From Sipunculus nudus (lineage: Eukaryota > Annelida > Sipuncula > Golfingiida > Sipunculidae), in assembly GCA_026874595.1 (NCBI GenBank), contig CM049315.1:68147916-68211915 (forward strand): 64,000 nt of DNA. Reading direction: 5' to 3'. The translations under genes and the position numbers were made by a program. The notes under the pieces were generated by a model, which was not told where the DNA came from, did not search any database, and worked only from the letters and a program-made list of their open reading frames with translations. Each line of letters opens with the position of its first letter. Position 1 is the first letter of the stretch. Below, in pieces: positions 60,150-64,000 of this stretch.

Positions 60150-61330
60150 AAAGAAATCTCAACCAGTATAGCCAACAATGCATAACTCTCCTTTTTTCTA
60201 ATCGCATTAAGACAAGATTGCCCTTTGTCACCTTTCCTTTTTTCGTTTCTTTTTTTCTATTCACATACGGAAAAAAAACCCAGGAAAACGGAGATAAAAT
60301 TATTTTAGTTTGAACATGACATTACTTGTGATTTTTGGTAAATGTGAGCACAGGCCAAGAATATTGAGAAGTCTGTCCAAGTTCTGGCTTAAAAACAACC
60401 TAAAGGAAGATGTTGAGTACGACATACATATGCTTTCTCGTTCTACCTACTACTTCTGTCTAGTGCCATACCTTGTAATATTGAACGTTAGAAGAGAACT
60501 AATATTTATATATATCCTCTAATAAAATGAGTTCACTGTAAAATGAGTCAATGTGAGGCAATGATTAATTAATCAGTTATTGCATATAAAGATTGGCTTG
60601 TTGAAAATAGAATTGTAATATGACATAAAAAACAAATCACGCTTTATCAAAGCAGAATACAATTAAAAATAGCGAAGAATCGTCAGAGGAACTAGAGGAA
60701 CCAAAAATTGACGAAAGATTCATATAGTATATAAAAGAAAACTCAACATGTGTTGTCAACAATGGATTATTCTCCTTGTTTTCTCTACGTAGCGGGGCGT
60801 AAGACAAAGTTTCCTTTGTCAGCTTTACTTTCTAAACGATAACCCTAAAAAAAATCCAGGAAAACGAAGGTAAAATTATCTTTGTTTGCAGATGACACCT
60901 TGTGTTTTTAGGTAAATGTAAGCAAATGCAGACAAAGAAATGTTGAGAAGTTTGTCGAAGTTTCGGCTTAAAACAAACCTAGACAAAACCGAAATCTCCC
61001 TGTCATATGGTGTTCCAGTCCTTAATAAGGAGTTGGGTATAACCTCATAAGCTTAGCGGAAGATGAAATAACTACTGCGACAGTGAAAAATATATTACGC
61101 TCAATCAGTAATAAATCAGCTCAGATTGAATCACAAATTGTCAAAGATAAAGCATAATTTTACAGTGTCGTCCTTAAGAAATGGAGGATTGAATGCACCT
61201 GACATGCACATCCTAAATGACTTTAAAATTGACTTTCATCAAACTTTCTTATTTTGGCGAAGAAAGTTATGTATTTACTCTTTTTTTTCAGTGACTGGAC
61301 TAAAACTTTCGGACATGTTTTTAGATTGAT
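60150..61330 (+). mobile_element. LINE fossil, RT segments in two copies
   Basis: Two related stretches about 585 bp apart (near 60160-60340 and 60745-60930) read remnants of the RT block around VRQGCPLSP and FADDT; the second keeps VNNGLFS and LFADDTLCF-like pieces. Downstream, at 61150-61260, SLRNGGLNAPDMHILNDF fits a conserved post-RT block of L1/Tx1-like LINEs. Many stops and frameshifts are present. The duplicated segment suggests two insertions or a local duplication. Confidence 0.6.
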
Positions 61331-61334
61331 CCAA

Positions 61335-62140
61335 TGACACTTTAGCCCTTCATGTTGATGCTGTCACTTTTAACTGTACTAGTTATAGCACAAGTTAGGA
61401 ACTTTGGTGTTGTCACTTATAAATGTACTAGTTATAGCACAAGTAAGGAACTTTGATGCTGTCACTTTTAACTGTACTAGTTATAGCACAAGTTAGGAAC
61501 TTTGATGCTGTCACTTATAAATGTACTAGTTATAGCACAAGTTAGGAACCTTGGTGTTGTCACTTATAAATGTACTAGCTATAGCACAAGTTAGGAACCT
61601 TGGTGTTGTTACTTATAAATGTACTAGTTATAGCACAAGTTAGGAACTTTGGTGTTGTCACTTATAAATGTACTAGTTATAGCACAAGTAAGGAACTTTG
61701 ATGCTGTCACTTTTAACTGTACTAGTTATAGCACAAGTTAGGAACTTTGATGCTGTCACTTATAAATGTACTAGTTATAGCACAAGTTAGGAACCTTGGT
61801 GTTGTCACTTATAAATGTACTAGCTATAGCACAAGTTAGGAACCTTGGTGTTGTTACTTATAAATGTACTAGTTATAGCACAAGTTAGGAACTTTGGTGT
61901 TGTCACTTATAAATGTACTAGTTATAGCACAAGTTAGGAACTTTGATGCTGTCACTTTTAACTGTACTAGTTATAGCACAAGTTAGGAACTTTGATGCTG
62001 TCACTTATAAATGTACTAGTTAAAGCACAAGTTAGGAACTTTGATGCTGTCACTTATAAATGTACTAGTTAAAGCACAAGTTAGGAACTTTGATGCTGTC
62101 ACTTATAAATGTAATAATTATAGCACAAGTTAGGAACCTT
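61335..62140. repeat. 49-bp minisatellite with 245-bp higher-order period
   Basis: About 16 units carry GTACTAGTTATAGCACAAGT with variants (CACTTTTAACTG or CACTTATAAATG; GATGCT or GGTGTT). The order of variants repeats every five units: the segment at 61402 recurs at 61647, exactly 245 bp on. Confidence 0.93.
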
Positions 62141-62539
62141 GTCGTTCTACTGGTACATACTTATACAAACCACTGGTACATACTGATAATGCCAGAATGG
62201 TCAGTCACCATAATATCAGACACATGTTAGATGTATACAGGCCAGCTAGGTAAGCACTGTGTAATTTGTATTTTGAAAACAACCTATTTTGATTTTATGT
62301 GCGTTAACATATAAGAAATGTACATTGTAAAGCACTTTTGAACACTCTTTGGGTGAAAAAGGTGCTAAATAAACATGATATAATATAAATAATAATGACC
62401 AACATGATGAGACATTCCACGGTTATTGATATTTGTTAGTGGCCTAAAATAAATTATATGGCAAGCGAGAAGTTAATAATATGGTGCATATGTAAAAAGA
62501 AATGCTCTGGGGCGACAATTATGTTAGGATAGAAAACTG
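62141..62539. other. Spacer between the minisatellite and LINE tail
   Basis: AT-rich sequence with nothing recognised apart from an AAAAAGGTGCTAAATAAACATG segment near 62357 that resembles a retroposon or 3'-UTR tail. Confidence 0.35.
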
Positions 62540-63075
62540 TTTTATCCTATGTGGTATAACGCCGGCAAAATGCGTGAAGATTACATGGCGGCTCATAAGG
62601 GGAAGCTTTCATCTCCAATTAATTTACAGAGAATATATGGCTATGAGTTTCATTACCTTGAATATGGTAACAGCTCCATACCATCTCCGGTCACTTTCTT
62701 GCAAATATTTACTATAAGTGGTTACAAGGACTTACCTGTTTCGAGAGAGAAATGGAGAAAAAGTATTTCTTAGATTCATATTTAGACTGATCAAATATTT
62801 ATCAATGCTCATGTACTTGAACCAAAGAAGTTAAACTCCAAGGTTTTCAAAATACAGTTACATATAGAACAGCAACACACAGGAAATGCCTGGAGGTTGA
62901 ATATATACATTGCATTGAGCGTGAAGAAATTATTTTGCATACATTTATTGAATGTGAAGGAGTCAGTTTATTCTGGAATTGGTTTATTAAATGATGGTCA
63001 AATCTTTGTCAAGAGGATCTTATCAGGTTTAGAAAAGATATTTTGATGTTATACAAATAGTTAACAGAAACAAAT
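62540..63075 (+). mobile_element. LINE fossil, C-terminal region
   Basis: Frames read LEYGNSSIPSPVTFLQ, then HRKCLEVEYIHCIEREE and IILHTFIECEGVSLFWNW near 62880-62990, the Cys-rich end region of L1/Tx1-like LINE ORF2 (pattern E..LH.F.EC.....FW). It probably belongs with 60150-61330, separated by the 49-bp array. Confidence 0.65.
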
Positions 63076-63460
63076 AGAGTAGAACCTAGCTTAACTATCA
63101 CCTGAGTGTAACGACCACCTCAAATTAACGAAAACTTTCTGGTGGTTCTTTTTTTACTCTTAATATTAAACCTCGCTTAGACGAACACTAGAAAAAGCGA
63201 CCACTTTATCGAGGTCCCGTTGGTGGTCGAAATTTCGAGGTCTCATTGCATTAGATAGAGGAAAGATAGTTTGATGTAATTCGAATAGTGAACAGAAACA
63301 ATTATTAGATAAAAAACAAGATATTTTGATGTTAGGCAAATAGTGAAAAAACAACAATTTCCAGAAAGAGAACATATATTTTAGTGGTGTCCAAATAGTG
63401 AACATAAACAAATATTAGATGGAGAAAAGAAATTATGCTAATAGTGACAGAAACAAACTC
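63028..63460 (+). repeat. Reiterated LINE tail, ~54-bp unit
   Basis: The segment AAAAGATATTTTGATGTTAT with AATAGTTAACAGAAACAAAT (63032-63080) recurs, diverged, near 63257, 63310, 63364 and 63420. The first copy is the end of the LINE coding region, so the LINE tail has become tandemly repeated. The MITE-like element lies between the first and second copies. Confidence 0.65.
63080..63250. mobile_element. MITE-like element of AACCTCG / CGACCACC type
   Basis: The left part contains AACCTAGCTTAACTATCACC, and the right part AACCTCGCTTAGACGAACAC with CGACCACTTTATCGAGGTC. It interrupts the 54-bp LINE-tail repeat. It resembles short non-autonomous DNA elements seen in many invertebrates; the family is uncertain. 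Confidence 0.4.
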
Positions 63461-63689
63461 ATGTCTGTTGGTGGGACGATGTTACATTCATAGCTCAAGA
63501 TATTCAAATGAACCTGTCATATTTTCAATTGTTACGTAATCGCGTGTTATAAGAAACAGCGCATATTAGGGACATAGAGTCAGGGTGATCAAAAATGTTG
63601 AGTAAAAACCTCTTCACAGCCAGATAAATTCAGGCCTCCGTGGTTGTAGGAGAGAACATGCTAAAATGCTGCATATACATGATTACTGT

Positions 63690-63785
63690 GGTTGCCTTTT
63701 TGTTCGCGAGGGTTTTAATTTCGCGATATTCGCGAATGGGAAATAATCGCGAAAATGCAACCCTCGGGAATAATCGGCCAATAGA
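63690..63785. repeat. CGCGA-rich palindromic dispersed repeat
   Basis: TTCGCGAGGGTTTTAATTTC, CGCGATATTCGCGAAT and AATCGCGAAAATGCAACCC form nested inverted repeats. This type of TCGCGAA motif is common as a short dispersed repeat in invertebrates. Confidence 0.5.
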
Positions 63786-64000
63786 GAATGTCCTTCTTAT
63801 TTAGTGTAATCAATACTTGTATGGTAATAGTTTAGAACAGAGAGATTTTTTTTTAATAAATTACATCCTTGCAGGTATAGGGAAATGTAAGCCTTAAATT
63901 TGAACTAAACCACCTATGCTGTGTGTGCGGGCCCATCATTATATAAGAAAATGTCACAAACTCATGACTTATTCTCATTTTATAATACACACAGGTATAT
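63786..64000. other. AT-rich end of window
   Basis: Nothing is recognised. Confidence 0.4.

Overview
This window looks like repeat-rich nuclear DNA from a lophotrochozoan animal, most likely a bivalve or other mollusc. It is AT-rich. Genes have short exons with GT-AG introns. I see no bacterial operons, no rRNA and no complete tRNA gene. The mollusc assignment is inference, from the style of dispersed repeat (arrays following a terminal hairpin and a run of GTCCGTC) and from a stand-alone PHYHIP-type C-terminal domain gene.

Layout. 80-7572: a 62-bp satellite, including a roughly 1.78-kb higher-order block present twice in tandem. 9560-12500 (minus): a two-exon host gene of about 350 codons that I do not recognise; its upstream region carries two perfect CRE palindromes around an RFX X-box. 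14640-15060: an old integrase-like fossil. 15582-16091: an LTR remnant. 16340-26200: a LINE (endonuclease on the left, reverse transcriptase on the right) split by a complete-ended LTR retrotransposon, element A, 17042-24049. 27886-28010: an LTR fragment. 31456-34523: a dispersed repeat that starts with a hairpin and holds a nested second repeat. 34850-35790: a Gypsy integrase fossil on the minus strand, holding a small hAT-like element. 38178-44787: LTR retrotransposon B, inserted in a (TA)n tract. 45673-47270: 127-bp and 55-60-bp tandem arrays. 48130-50800 (minus): a LINE ORF1 fossil split by a 1.45-kb hAT-like element. 51950-53650 (minus): LTR retrotransposon fossil C. 55534-57905 (plus): a three-exon host gene encoding a PHYHIP-like C-terminal domain protein of 267 residues. 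58127-59787: a second copy of the hairpin repeat. 60150-63070: LINE fossils around a 49-bp minisatellite.

The most notable signal is that elements A, B and C, which are diverged from one another and differ in strand, all carry integrase upstream of reverse transcriptase-RNase H. That is the reverse of normal Ty3/Gypsy order and matches the pol order described for Gmr1-type elements. Only two host genes are supported. They are far apart and nothing suggests that they work together.
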